From CAZMYM01 sp964620325 (GTDB lineage Bacteria > Bipolaricaulota > Bipolaricaulia > UBA7950 > UBA9294): a DNA stretch of 64,000 bases. Position numbers and translations under genes: made by a program. The stretch's first letter is position 1. The number at the start of each line of letters is the position of its first letter. Below are positions 27,899-35,904 of this stretch, one piece after another. The notes under the pieces were generated by a model, which worked only from the letters and a program-made list of their open reading frames with translations, was not told the DNA's origin and searched no databases. The DNA lies in assembly GCA_964620325.1 (NCBI GenBank), contig CAZUIM010000012.1, positions 1 through 64,000 on the forward strand, in the 5' to 3' direction.

Positions 27899-28390
27899 AT
27901 GAGCATTCGAACCTACGGAGATCCCGTCCTCCGGCGGCTCGCCGAGCCGGTCGAGGCAATCGACGACGAGACGCGCCGAATCTGCGAAAGAATGGTCGAG
28001 GCGATGATTCGCTCCGACGGCGTCGGTCTCGCCGCTCCCCAGATCGGGATCTCGAAGCGAATTATCGTCCTGGACGTCGACGGGGACTTTCATGTCCTCA
28101 TCAATCCCGAATTACTCGAAACCTCCGAGGAGACCGAAACGTTCACCGAGGGCTGTCTGAGCGTCCCAGGGGTCCATGCCGACGTCTCCCGGAGCGCACA
28201 CGCGACGATCGAGGGAACCGCGCTCGACGGATCGCCCGTTCGGATCACCGGTGAAGGCCTCCTTGCTCGAGCGATCCAGCACGAGATCGACCATCTGAAC
28301 GGGAATCTGTTCCTCGATCACCTGAGTCCCGTCCGGCGTCAGAGCCTTCTCAAAGAGTTCCAGCGCAAACGGAAAGAGGCGAGCGAGTGA
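27899..28390 (+). CDS. def: Peptide deformylase
   Basis: Removes the formyl group from nascent N-terminal Met. 163 residues with the three family motifs: GVGLAAPQIG, EGCLSVP (metal-binding Cys) and QHEIDH (two metal His and catalytic Glu). ATG at 27899 follows AAGGGGAGACC and fits the family N-terminus (SIRTYGDPVLRR); the open frame begins slightly earlier. It overlaps fmt as GTGA, the usual def-fmt pair. Confidence 0.96.
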   Translation: MSIRTYGDPVLRRLAEPVEAIDDETRRICERMVEAMIRSDGVGLAAPQIGISKRIIVLDVDGDFHVLINPELLETSEETETFTEGCLSVPGVHADVSRSAHATIEGTALDGSPVRITGEGLLARAIQHEIDHLNGNLFLDHLSPVRRQSLLKEFQRKRKEASE

Positions 28391-29310
28391 GACTCGTCTT
28401 CCTCGGCACGTCGGCGTTCGCCCGTCCGGCTCTGAAGGCTCTCGCTGCGCGCCACGAGGTCGCCCTCGTCGTCACACAGCCCGATCGGCCGGCCGGCCGA
28501 AAGGGAGAGTTGCGCGAGCCGGCGGTCAAGGAGACGGCGCACGGTCTGGATCTTCCGGTCGTCCAACCGGAGCGCGTCAACCGAACCGAGGCGCTCGAGT
28601 CGATTCGAGAGACGGCACCGGACGCGATCGTCGTCGCGGCGTACGGACAGCTGCTCAAGCCCGTCCTGTTCGAGATTCCCCCTCGGGGAACGATCAACAT
28701 CCACGCCTCCCTGCTGCCCGCGTATCGCGGCGCCGCGCCGGTGCACTGGGCGATCATCCGCGGCGAGCGGACGACGGGGATCACGACGTTTCTGATCGAC
28801 GCGGGAATGGACACCGGCCCGCTGTTGCTGAAGCGATCCCTGCCGATCGAGGCGGACGAGACCGCGGGCGAGCTGACGGAACGCCTCGCCGAGCTCGGCG
28901 CGTCGGTCATTCTCGAGACGCTCAGCGGCCTCGCGTCGGCCACGCTCTCGCCGCTTCCTCAGCCGAACGAGGGGGTCTCGTACGCGCCTCCACTGACGCG
29001 AGACGACGGCCGGATCGATTGGACCATCGACGCCTCAACCGTTCACAATCTGGTTCGAGGAACGAGCCCTTGGCCGGGAGCATGGACACTCCTCGGCACC
29101 GACCGCGTCAAGGTACACCGGAGCGCCAAGACGGGAATCGGGAAGGGGAACCTCGCGCCGGGCGAGATCGTGCTTGCCGAGACGAAGCGGCTCCTGGTCG
29201 CGTGCACCGACGATCTGATCGAGCTTCTGGAACTTCAGCGTGAGGGGCGGCCGCGAGTCAGCGGACGTGCCCTGCTGAACGGACTTCGGAGCGAACACCG
29301 ATTCGGATGA
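28387..29310 (+). CDS. fmt: Methionyl-tRNA formyltransferase
   Basis: Formylates initiator Met-tRNA using 10-formyl-THF. 307 residues with LVFLGTSAFARPAL, the substrate loop QPDRPAGR, the catalytic Asn-His region GTINIHASLLPAYRGAAP and FLIDAGMDTGP. GTG start, overlapping the def stop by 4 bp. A weak inverted repeat (GCGCC/GGCGC) follows before the convergent PPC-domain gene. Confidence 0.96.
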   Translation: MRLVFLGTSAFARPALKALAARHEVALVVTQPDRPAGRKGELREPAVKETAHGLDLPVVQPERVNRTEALESIRETAPDAIVVAAYGQLLKPVLFEIPPRGTINIHASLLPAYRGAAPVHWAIIRGERTTGITTFLIDAGMDTGPLLLKRSLPIEADETAGELTERLAELGASVILETLSGLASATLSPLPQPNEGVSYAPPLTRDDGRIDWTIDASTVHNLVRGTSPWPGAWTLLGTDRVKVHRSAKTGIGKGNLAPGEIVLAETKRLLVACTDDLIELLELQREGRPRVSGRALLNGLRSEHRFG

Positions 29311-29341
29311 TCGCGCCTCCTGTGACGGCGCATTCTACCGA

Positions 29342-29752
29342 TCAGGCTCTCGGGTAGAGGCCGGCCAATCCGTTCGTCTCCATCCGTCGTTCCAGAACGA
29401 TCCCGAGAGGAATGTGAAGGACGATCTCGGCCGTGTTCGCCACCGTCGCTCCGATCAGGTGTCCGCCGGCGACGGTCCCGTCCCGACGAGCGACCGTCAC
29501 GTGGCAGTGCACGATCGCCTCGTCCTCGCGACGAGCGATGTTTCCCTGCATCGTGAGCAGCTCCGCCGGTTCGGAGATCTCGTGCTCCTCGTACTCAACC
29601 CCGTTCCAGTACCCGAGTCGAGCGTCCCGGACCATCCCGATTCCGCCGAGGATGACTGCTCCGTCGAGGTCGATGCCCAGCAGCTCCGCCAGCAGGTCCT
29701 CGCCATCGACCATTCGAAGAACGACCTCTCGATCACCGCGTGCCTCGATCAT
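29342..29752 (-). CDS. PPC (DUF296) domain protein
   Basis: A 136-residue single-domain PPC protein, the bacterial relative of the domain found in plant AT-hook proteins. It shows GEDLLAELLGI, VILGGIGMVRDARLGYW, EPAELLTMQGNIA, VHCHVTVARRDG and GGHLIGATV. The conserved His residues (HCH, GGH) form the probable metal site of bacterial trimeric members. The biochemical role of the family is not settled. Monocistronic; GGAGGG ribosome site before ATG 29752, and a possible minus-strand TAGAAT at 29768-29773. Confidence 0.8.
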   Translation of the reverse strand: MIEARGDREVVLRMVDGEDLLAELLGIDLDGAVILGGIGMVRDARLGYWNGVEYEEHEISEPAELLTMQGNIARREDEAIVHCHVTVARRDGTVAGGHLIGATVANTAEIVLHIPLGIVLERRMETNGLAGLYPRA

Positions 29753-29798
29753 GATCCCTCCACGTCGATTCTACGTGAGATCCTCCTCCCTCCACCAG

Positions 29799-29827
29799 TT
29801 GCCCGCCTCCGCCCGGTCTTCTATCCT
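29799..29827 (+). promoter_or_regulatory. Promoter of nth-pncC (TTGCCC-17-TATCCT), leaderless
   Basis: -35 TTGCCC at 29799-29804 and -10 TATCCT at 29822-29827. The GTG-ATG pair at 29834/29837 begins 6 nt after the -10 box. Confidence 0.5.
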
Positions 29828-29836
29828 CCTCGTGTG

Positions 29837-30496
29837 ATGAACCGAACCGAGGAAGCCCGCTGGATCGTCTCCCGCTTGGTCGACCGGTTCGGTCCGTTGG
29901 CCGACCGATCGAGGTCGCCGGTCGAGACCCTCGTTCTGACAATCCTGTCGCAGAATACGACCGACACGAACCGAGACCGGGCGTACGCGTCGCTTCGCGA
30001 TCGTTTCGGCGCGCTCGATGCCGTCGCCGACGCGAACGAGGATGAAATCGCCGAAACGATCCGCATCGGCGGACTCCAGCAGCAGAAGGCACACACCATC
30101 CGGGAGGCTCTCCGACGCCTCCGCGACGAGCAGGGGGCGATCGACCTCTCGTTCCTCGGCGATCTCTCCGTCGAGGAAGGCCTGGCCTGGCTCCTCGATC
30201 TTCCCGGGATTGGCCGGAAGACGGCGGGGATCGTCCTCCTCTTTTCGTTCGGAAAGGCGTACTTTCCGATCGACACGCACATCCGGCGCGTTCTCACTCG
30301 CGTCGGGTGGGTCCGTGACCGCGAAGAACCCCATCGCCGCGTCAACTCGATCCTCGATCCGATCCCTTCCCTGTTGGCCGATCTGCATCTCCAGGTGATT
30401 CGGCTCGGCCGTACCCTCTGCTATCCGAAGAACCCGACGTGCGCCGAGTGTCCGATCGTCGAGCGGTGCGAAGAGGGCAGGAGACGGACCGAATGA
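29837..30496 (+). CDS. nth: Endonuclease III-like DNA glycosylase/AP lyase
   Basis: Base-excision repair enzyme for oxidised pyrimidines. 219 residues: the HhH motif LPGIGRKTA holds the catalytic Lys, followed by the catalytic Asp in PIDTHIRRVL. The four [4Fe-4S] cysteines are spaced C-x6-C-x2-C-x5-C at the C-terminus (CYPKNPTCAECPIVERC). The frame is open upstream to 29414, but ATG 29837 (or GTG 29834) fits both family length and the promoter. Its stop overlaps pncC as ATGA. Confidence 0.93.
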   Translation: MNRTEEARWIVSRLVDRFGPLADRSRSPVETLVLTILSQNTTDTNRDRAYASLRDRFGALDAVADANEDEIAETIRIGGLQQQKAHTIREALRRLRDEQGAIDLSFLGDLSVEEGLAWLLDLPGIGRKTAGIVLLFSFGKAYFPIDTHIRRVLTRVGWVRDREEPHRRVNSILDPIPSLLADLHLQVIRLGRTLCYPKNPTCAECPIVERCEEGRRRTE

Positions 30497-30987
30497 ACGA
30501 CAAGGCACGCGAGATGGGGGAAGGCCTGCGTCGGAAGGGATGGACGATCTCGGTCGCCGAGTCGTGCACGGCCGGGGGACTCGCCCACGAGATCACGCGA
30601 ATTCCTGGGTCGTCGACCTACTTCTTCGGTGGAATCATCGCGTACGACAACGCGGTCAAGACCTCGCACCTCGGGGTCCCCGCCGCCGACTTGGAGCGAT
30701 TCGGAGCGGTCAGCCCCGAGACGGCCGAGGCGATGGCCTCCGCCTGCCGGCGAAGCCTGTCGACCGACCTCGCGGTCAGCATCACGGGGATCGCCGGTCC
30801 GGGTGGCGGCACCGACGAGAAACCGGTCGGCCTCGTGTACATCGCCGTCGCCTCGGAGTCGGGAGTGTACGTCAGACCGCATCGATTCTTCGGAGATCGC
30901 GAGAGCATTCGCTCTCAGGCGATCGATGCGGCGCTCGACGGAATCCTCGCCGCACTTGCAGATTCGGGCAACTGCAGCTCGGGGTAG
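30493..30987 (+). CDS. pncC: Nicotinamide-nucleotide amidase (CinA C-terminal domain)
   Basis: Deamidates nicotinamide mononucleotide in the pyridine-nucleotide salvage cycle. 164 residues; a stand-alone CinA C-terminal domain with VAESCTAGGLAHEIT (catalytic Ser) and SITGIAGPGGGT. It overlaps nth by 4 bp. The N-terminal MoCF-like part found in full CinA is absent. Confidence 0.92.
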   Translation: MNDKAREMGEGLRRKGWTISVAESCTAGGLAHEITRIPGSSTYFFGGIIAYDNAVKTSHLGVPAADLERFGAVSPETAEAMASACRRSLSTDLAVSITGIAGPGGGTDEKPVGLVYIAVASESGVYVRPHRFFGDRESIRSQAIDAALDGILAALADSGNCSSG

Positions 30988-31015
30988 GCGCTTCTCGGAG
31001 ACGGAGACCGTCGCC

Positions 31016-31045
31016 TTGATCAGTTTCACGTTCCCCGGCTAGACT
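31016..31045 (+). promoter_or_regulatory. Promoter TTGATC-18-TAGACT, leaderless start
   Basis: -35 TTGATC at 31016-31021 and -10 TAGACT at 31040-31045; the ATG at 31052 follows after 6 nt, so the transcript probably has no leader. Confidence 0.55.
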
Positions 31046-31051
31046 CATCCC

Positions 31052-32179
31052 ATGAAGGGTCCCCGCAGATCCGGGTGGAAGATTATCCTCTCGGGCGTTG
31101 TCGGCTTCGGCATGCTCGCAGGCGTCCTCTATTTCGTCGGATGGCGCGAGATCCTCGGCGAAATGCGTGCCCTGGGAACTCATGGGCTCCTCGGTGTGAT
31201 CGCAACCGTGCTCCTCGCGATGGCTGCGTGGATTGTCTGCTGGTGGATCATTCTGCGTTCCTACGGGATTCGAATCCCGCTGCGACGAATCATCGGCGCG
31301 CGAATGAGTGGATATGCCGTCAGCTACCTGACTCCGACGCTCTACTTCGGCGGAGAACCGTTCCGCGCCCTCCTCGTCACCGACTCGACCGTCGCCCCGA
31401 CGACGCGCGTCTTCGCAACGATCATCGTCGAGCGCTTCCTCGGCGGATTGAGCATGATCCTGTTCGTCCTGATCGGCGGGTTCTACGCGATCGTTTCCAA
31501 GAACATCCCATGGGAGGAGAAACGCCTCTTGATCGCGGGAACGGCGTTCATCACGTTCTGGATTCTCGTTGGACTCATCGACTTCGCCGGGAACTTCAAG
31601 TGGATCAGTCGGGTCATCCGGCTGCTCGGCCGTATGCTTCCGCGCTGGACGGATTCCCTCGTCCGAGCGGCGGACAAGGTCTCGGAGACGGAAGACGAAG
31701 TGCACTACGCGTTCACGAAACATTGGCGCGGAACCGGCATGGCCTTTCTCATCCAGACATTGGCCACGTTCTTCATCTACATGCGGCCGCAGGTCTTCTT
31801 CCACTTCGGAAGCGACATCCGGTTCACGTTCCCCCAACTTTCGCTTCTGTTTTCGTTCAACATCCTGCTCTCGTCCTTCCTGTGGATCACTCCCGGTGGC
31901 CTCGGAACCAGCGAAGCCGGAATGATCGGGATCTTCCGGCTCGTCTCACCTGGAATCCCGAGCGAGGGAGTCGTCGCCTTCTCGCTCGTATTCAAGTTCG
32001 CCGAAACGATCCTCGTCGCTGCCGGCGTCTACTACCTGTTCAACCGAGGACTCACGTACTTCCAGAGACGTAGAGGTCAATCTGCTGCAGAGGCGATTGC
32101 CGCCAATCCGAAGGATTCGCCCCCCACCTCCGAGGAAGAGGCCTCTTCTAAGGAAGAGGCGAGAACTCGCGAGAACTGA
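31052..32179 (+). CDS. Flippase-like membrane protein (LPG synthase TM / UPF0104 family)
   Basis: A 375-residue integral membrane protein with about eight hydrophobic helices, of the family named after the membrane part of lysylphosphatidylglycerol synthase; relatives are thought to move lipid-linked substrates. Typical features are GFGMLAGVLYFVGWREIL at the N-terminus, SYLTPTLYFGGEPFRALLV and the late PGGLGTSEAG motif. The C-terminal tail is cytosolic and Glu-rich (SEEEASSKEEA). No substrate can be deduced. The last 32 bp overlap the end of ftsX on the other strand. Confidence 0.8.
   Translation: MKGPRRSGWKIILSGVVGFGMLAGVLYFVGWREILGEMRALGTHGLLGVIATVLLAMAAWIVCWWIILRSYGIRIPLRRIIGARMSGYAVSYLTPTLYFGGEPFRALLVTDSTVAPTTRVFATIIVERFLGGLSMILFVLIGGFYAIVSKNIPWEEKRLLIAGTAFITFWILVGLIDFAGNFKWISRVIRLLGRMLPRWTDSLVRAADKVSETEDEVHYAFTKHWRGTGMAFLIQTLATFFIYMRPQVFFHFGSDIRFTFPQLSLLFSFNILLSSFLWITPGGLGTSEAGMIGIFRLVSPGIPSEGVVAFSLVFKFAETILVAAGVYYLFNRGLTYFQRRRGQSAAEAIAANPKDSPPTSEEEASSKEEARTREN
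32134..32147. repeat. 14-bp perfect palindrome at the convergent gene ends
   Basis: GAAGAGGCCTCTTC, immediately before the ftsX stop and within the last codons of the flippase-like gene. It could form a small hairpin in either transcript. Confidence 0.5.
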
Positions 32180-32984
32180 GCAAGCTCGCACCGAGGAGAC
32201 CGACGAGGCTCCCGAGGAGCAATCCGAGAATCAGATCCGCAAAGACGACCACGAGAACCCGTCCGCCGTTCGCCAGCTCGGAGACGGAGGACGCCCCCTC
32301 ACCCAACGCATACTGGGCGATGTAGACGCCGACGATCAGGAGGAGCCCCGAGAGAAGGCCCAGCAGGGTTCCGAGTCCGACGACGGGCGGAACGATCCTC
32401 CGCTCGGACACGCCGGAGAGGCGCAGCACACGAATCTCGGCCTGGAATGTCTCGAGAAGGGCCCGAAACCCGCTTCGTGCAAGGACCAGACTCAAGACGA
32501 CGCTCAGAACGAGAGCAACGAGGAGACCGATCCGAGTCGACCCGGTCAGCGTGAAGCCAGCTTCGAAGATGACGATCGTCCCAGCCTCGGCGCCGGTGAT
32601 TCCACTCATCGACTCGACCGCGGCCAGGACGTCCGGCGTCACCTCGGGCGAACTCGTTCGGATGAAGAACTGCCCTCCGGTGCTTTCCGGGCTGACCTCC
32701 TGGGCGAAGCGGAAGGCAAGCAAGACGACGTCCGGGCGACGTTGGAGCTCCCGGTAGAGAGCGTTCACCGCGTCCGCCGACAACCTCGGAGAGAGGTCGA
32801 CGACGATCTCGTCCGCCATCAGGCCCCTCTCTTCGCCTCCGGTCGGTCCGCCCCCGACCAGCAGAAGCGCGGCAAACGACGCGAGGCAAAGGAAGATGAG
32901 CAGCCCCGCAGCCCCGAGGAGCGCCGCACTCCGCGCCCGGATTGCGCCAAGAAGTTCTCGAAAGACGAAGAAGAACTCACTCAT
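32148..32984 (-). CDS. ftsX: Cell-division permease FtsX
   Basis: Membrane partner of FtsE, which in other bacteria links the divisome to periplasmic peptidoglycan hydrolases. 278 residues: an N-terminal helix (GAAGLLIFLCLASFAALLL), an external domain holding QRRPDVVLLAFRFAQEVS, then three C-terminal helices (IGLLVALVLSVVLSLVLA, VVGLGTLLGLLSGLLLIVG, LVVVFADLILGLLLGSLVGLLG). The start chosen is ATG 32984, which overlaps the ftsE stop (ATGA); the frame is open upstream. Last gene of prmC-ftsE-ftsX. Confidence 0.88.
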   Translation of the reverse strand: MSEFFFVFRELLGAIRARSAALLGAAGLLIFLCLASFAALLLVGGGPTGGEERGLMADEIVVDLSPRLSADAVNALYRELQRRPDVVLLAFRFAQEVSPESTGGQFFIRTSSPEVTPDVLAAVESMSGITGAEAGTIVIFEAGFTLTGSTRIGLLVALVLSVVLSLVLARSGFRALLETFQAEIRVLRLSGVSERRIVPPVVGLGTLLGLLSGLLLIVGVYIAQYALGEGASSVSELANGGRVLVVVFADLILGLLLGSLVGLLGASLLSSREFSPLP

Positions 32985-33643
32985 CGGCTCACCACCGTCC
33001 CGTCGGCCAGTTCCAGAACGCGGAACGCATGTGCCTTCGCCGGGAGAGGGCTCCGCGCCGTGGCGAGGATCGTCAACCCTCGTTCGTTGAGCCGCTCGAG
33101 CAGAGAGCAAATCTGCTCCCGCTCGTCGGACGCCAGCGCATCGAACAAGTCGTCGACCAACAGGAGAAGCGGATCGTTGCAGATCGAAAGCGCAATGCCA
33201 AGCCGCAGCCGCTCGGCGGCCGAAAGCTCTGAGGCCTCCGTCGTCTGCTGCCGAAGGAGACCGACCATCTCGAGCGCGTAGAGCGCCTTCTCTTCCGCCT
33301 GTTCGCGAAAGTCTCCGAGCGCTCGAAGTTTGAACATCAGGTTCTCCCGCGTCGTACGCGAAAGCGGAACGAAAGCCTGCGGCAGGAGAGCAATCTGACG
33401 ACGCAGTTCGAGCGCCTTTTCTCGGGAGAGGCGCGCCACGTTCCGACCGTGGACGAGGATCTGCCCCTGCTGCGGCGGAATCTGGGCGGCGAGGAGTCCG
33501 AGGAGCAGGGTCTTCCCGACCGCCGCTTCTCCCATCAGGTAGACGAGTTCTCCCCGATCGACATGAAGATGTACGTCCTCGAGGACCTTGATCCCGTCTT
33601 CGGTTGTGAAGTGCAGCTCGGAGACCTGGATCATCACGGACAT
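32981..33643 (-). CDS. ftsE: FtsE-like ABC ATPase with degenerate catalytic motifs
   Basis: A 220-residue ABC ATPase placed directly before ftsX, hence FtsE. Walker A is intact (GEAAVGKT, 38-45), as is the Q-loop region ALLPQAF. Other motifs are altered. The ABC signature reads LSAAE (140-144) instead of LSGGE. Walker B is LLLLVDD, with Asp165 where the catalytic Glu belongs. The switch-His region reads ILATARS, without the His of ATHD. ATP binding is likely, but hydrolysis may be weak or absent. The start is ATG 33643, or ATG 33634, which overlaps the prmC stop. Confidence 0.88.
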   Translation of the reverse strand: MSVMIQVSELHFTTEDGIKVLEDVHLHVDRGELVYLMGEAAVGKTLLLGLLAAQIPPQQGQILVHGRNVARLSREKALELRRQIALLPQAFVPLSRTTRENLMFKLRALGDFREQAEEKALYALEMVGLLRQQTTEASELSAAERLRLGIALSICNDPLLLLVDDLFDALASDEREQICSLLERLNERGLTILATARSPLPAKAHAFRVLELADGTVVSR

Positions 33644-34488
33644 TGCGCCACCACGAACCTCTCGACGCCGGAGACGTCTTTCTCCACGTTCGTCTCGGAA
33701 ATCCCCGCTCCGCGGAGCAGGTCGACGACTGCTCCCGCTTGGCCGTACCCGATCTCGAGCAGAAGAACGCCGCCGGGCGTCACGTGATCGCCGACGCCGT
33801 CGACCAACGCCTCGATTCTCTCCAGCCCAGTAGCTCCCCCGTCGAGTGCCACGAGCGGCTCGTGCACGCGGACCTCCGGCGCGAGCGACTCGATCTCGTC
33901 GGTCGAAACATAGGGAGGATTCGAAACGATCAGATCGAACCGGTCTTCGACGCGGCTGAACCAGTCGCTCTCGATGAAGGTGACTCGTTCCTCGACGCCG
34001 TTCGATCGTGCGTTCTCGACCGCGAGACGGAGGGCTTCGGGCGAGATATCGACCCCGGTCACTTCGGCCCGACGAAGGAATCGCGCGAGACAGACCGCGA
34101 TGACACCGGCTCCCGTCCCCAGATCGACGCAGCGGATCTCACGGTCCCTGGGCGCGAGGTTCAGCGCGCGTTCGAGAAGCTCTTCCGTCTCCGGTCTCGG
34201 AATCAGCGCGTCCCGCCGGACCTTGAAACGAAGTCCGAAGAAGGTCACTTCGCCGACCAGATGCTGTAGGGGGGTTCCCGATTTGCGCTCCTGAATGACG
34301 GTTCGATAGCGGCTCCGCTCGTCGCAGGTCAATGGCTTGTCCGGAGAGAGATAGAGGTGAAGGCGATCGACATCGAGCGCATGGGCAAGCAGAATCTCCG
34401 CTTCCAAGCGCGGCTGGGTGATCCCCGCGTCTTTGAAGTACCCCCGGGTCCAATTCAGAACCTCGCGGATCGTCCACTCGACAGCCAG
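33634..34488 (-). CDS. prmC: Peptide chain release factor N5-glutamine methyltransferase
   Basis: Methylates the GGQ glutamine of RF1/RF2. 284 residues from the chosen start, with the SAM motif VDLGTGAGVIAVCLARF and the catalytic NPPY in LIVSNPPYVSTDE. The open frame reaches a TTG at 34539, but that codon lies in the -10 box of the minus-strand promoter. The first plausible initiation site in the transcript is a CTG at 34488 with GGGGGGAG six bases upstream, giving an N-terminus (AVEWTIREVLNW) like other PrmC proteins. No ATG, GTG or TTG lies between. The start is therefore inferred; the gene identity is secure. Confidence 0.92.
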   Translation of the reverse strand: MAVEWTIREVLNWTRGYFKDAGITQPRLEAEILLAHALDVDRLHLYLSPDKPLTCDERSRYRTVIQERKSGTPLQHLVGEVTFFGLRFKVRRDALIPRPETEELLERALNLAPRDREIRCVDLGTGAGVIAVCLARFLRRAEVTGVDISPEALRLAVENARSNGVEERVTFIESDWFSRVEDRFDLIVSNPPYVSTDEIESLAPEVRVHEPLVALDGGATGLERIEALVDGVGDHVTPGGVLLLEIGYGQAGAVVDLLRGAGISETNVEKDVSGVERFVVAQCP

Positions 34489-34535
34489 TTCGTTCTCCCC
34501 CCATCCAAGACGTCGAGAGCCCGCTTTCGCGCAAT

Positions 34536-34564
34536 ACAATAGCGAAATCTTGTGTCCAATACAA
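34536..34564 (-). promoter_or_regulatory. Promoter of prmC-ftsE-ftsX (TTGTAT-17-TATTGT)
   Basis: Minus-strand -35 TTGTAT (34564-34559) and -10 TATTGT (34541-34536), spacer 17 bp, back to back with the promoter of the TolB-like gene. The inverted repeat CTTGT-N7-ACAAG (34549-34565) covers both -35 boxes. Confidence 0.55.
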
Positions 34565-34578
34565 GAACTCCCTATACT
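34550..34578 (+). promoter_or_regulatory. Promoter of the TolB-like gene (TTGTGT-17-TATACT)
   Basis: -35 TTGTGT at 34550-34555 and -10 TATACT at 34573-34578, spacer 17 bp. Confidence 0.55.
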
Positions 34579-34653
34579 GTGCGGTCTTCCGGGATTCGAC
34601 GACGGAATCGGGACTCGATGCGACGTCGAATTCGATCGGAGAAAGGGGAGAGC

Positions 34654-35148
34654 GTGCAGAGAAGAATCTGGCTCATCATCGCCGCCCTGTCCGTCGTCGG
34701 AGCCCTCGCAGGATGCTCGTTCTTCGGGGACAGCGCCGCGGAACTGACCAACTGGGAACCGGAACTATCGCCCGACGGGACCACCCTCGTCTACGAATCG
34801 GCCAGCGACGGGTCACTGCAGCTCTACGCCCGCGACCTCGCGACGGATGAGGAACGACGCCTGACCCGCGACGAGTTCGAGGATTGGTCGCCGGACTGGT
34901 CTCCGAACGGCGAGCAGATCGCGTTCGCTTCGCTTCGCGACAAGAACAACGACATCTACATCCTTTCGCTCGAGACGGGAGAAACACGACGTCTCACGAC
35001 ACACGAGAGTGACGACATCAACCCGGATTGGGCGATCGACGGGCGAATCTACTTCAACTCGAATCGCTCCGGCGTCTGGGAGATCTACGCCATCGATCCG
35101 GACGGCTCGAATCTGGTTCAGATCACGCGAACGCAGCCTGCGGAGTAG
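34654..35148 (+). CDS. TolB-like beta-propeller lipoprotein
   Basis: A 164-residue lipoprotein: signal sequence with lipobox VVGALAGC (lipidated Cys21), then about three WD40-like (PD40) repeats (ELSPDGTTLVYES, DWSPNGEQIAFAS, DWAIDGRIYFNSN). These resemble the TolB propeller, but three repeats are too few for a closed propeller unless it oligomerises. The start chosen is GTG 34654, preceded by AAAGGGGAGAGC; the open frame contains ATG 34618 further up, which has no ribosome site. Probably periplasmic and membrane-attached; function unknown. ispD follows after 3 bp. Confidence 0.75.
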   Translation: MQRRIWLIIAALSVVGALAGCSFFGDSAAELTNWEPELSPDGTTLVYESASDGSLQLYARDLATDEERRLTRDEFEDWSPDWSPNGEQIAFASLRDKNNDIYILSLETGETRRLTTHESDDINPDWAIDGRIYFNSNRSGVWEIYAIDPDGSNLVQITRTQPAE

Positions 35149-35151
35149 CCG

Positions 35152-35826
35152 ATGCGCGTCACCGCCGTGATTCTCGCTGCCGGACGCGCGCGGCGGATGG
35201 GCGCCGGCGAGAACAAGGCGTTCCTCCTTCTCGGAGCAGTTCCGATCCTGCGACGTGCAATCGGCGCGTTCCTCGAGTCAGCGCGGATCGGCGAGTTTGT
35301 CGTCGTCGCCCGCCCCGGCGAGGAGGAGCGCGTCCGCGGTCTTCTCCCGGCACTCGAGAAGTCGATCCGCGTCGTCCAAGGCGGCGAGCACCGTCGCGAT
35401 TCCGCGCTCGCCGGCGTCGGAGCGGCAACCGGCGACCTGGTTCTCATCCACGACGGCGCGAGGCCGTTTCCCAGCCCCGAGTTGATCGAGCGAGTCATCG
35501 ACGGCACCGAACGGCACGGAGCTTGCATCCCGGTCCTTCCGATCACCGACACCGTACGATTCAAGGGAGAGGGCGATCGCCTCGGCGATCGTACGCTCGA
35601 TCGCTCCCGAATGGTGCGAATCCAGACGCCACAGGGATTTCGCACGTCGCTCATCCGTCGGGCGCTCGACCTCAGTCCGGCGACGATTCCCGATGACGCC
35701 GACGCGGTCCTCGCGCTCGGAGAACCGGTGTGGACCGTCCCCGGAGAGGCGACCAACCTGAAGATTACCTCGCCGGACGATCTTCTCCTGGCGAATGCGA
35801 TCGACGAACGACTCGCCGAATCTTGA
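35152..35826 (+). CDS. ispD: 2-C-methyl-D-erythritol 4-phosphate cytidylyltransferase
   Basis: Third enzyme of the MEP isoprenoid pathway (MEP + CTP to CDP-ME). 224 residues with the nucleotide loop AVILAAGRARRMG, the conserved Lys in NKAFLLL, VVQGGEHRRDSALAG, HDGARPF and the C-terminal EATNLKITSPDDLLLA. It begins 3 bp after the TolB-like gene. ispF, often adjacent, is not seen. Confidence 0.95.
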   Translation: MRVTAVILAAGRARRMGAGENKAFLLLGAVPILRRAIGAFLESARIGEFVVVARPGEEERVRGLLPALEKSIRVVQGGEHRRDSALAGVGAATGDLVLIHDGARPFPSPELIERVIDGTERHGACIPVLPITDTVRFKGEGDRLGDRTLDRSRMVRIQTPQGFRTSLIRRALDLSPATIPDDADAVLALGEPVWTVPGEATNLKITSPDDLLLANAIDERLAES

Positions 35827-35842
35827 ACCATACGATCTCCCG

Positions 35843-35872
35843 TTGCCGAGCGACGTGCGTCTGGGCTAGAAT
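35843..35872 (+). promoter_or_regulatory. Promoter TTGCCG-18-TAGAAT
   Basis: -35 TTGCCG at 35843-35848, -10 TAGAAT at 35867-35872; about 26-nt leader with AAGGAGG before the ATG at 35905. Confidence 0.55.
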
Positions 35873-35904
35873 GCGTGAGATTTCGGTCCGGCAAGGAGGC
35901 CTAC

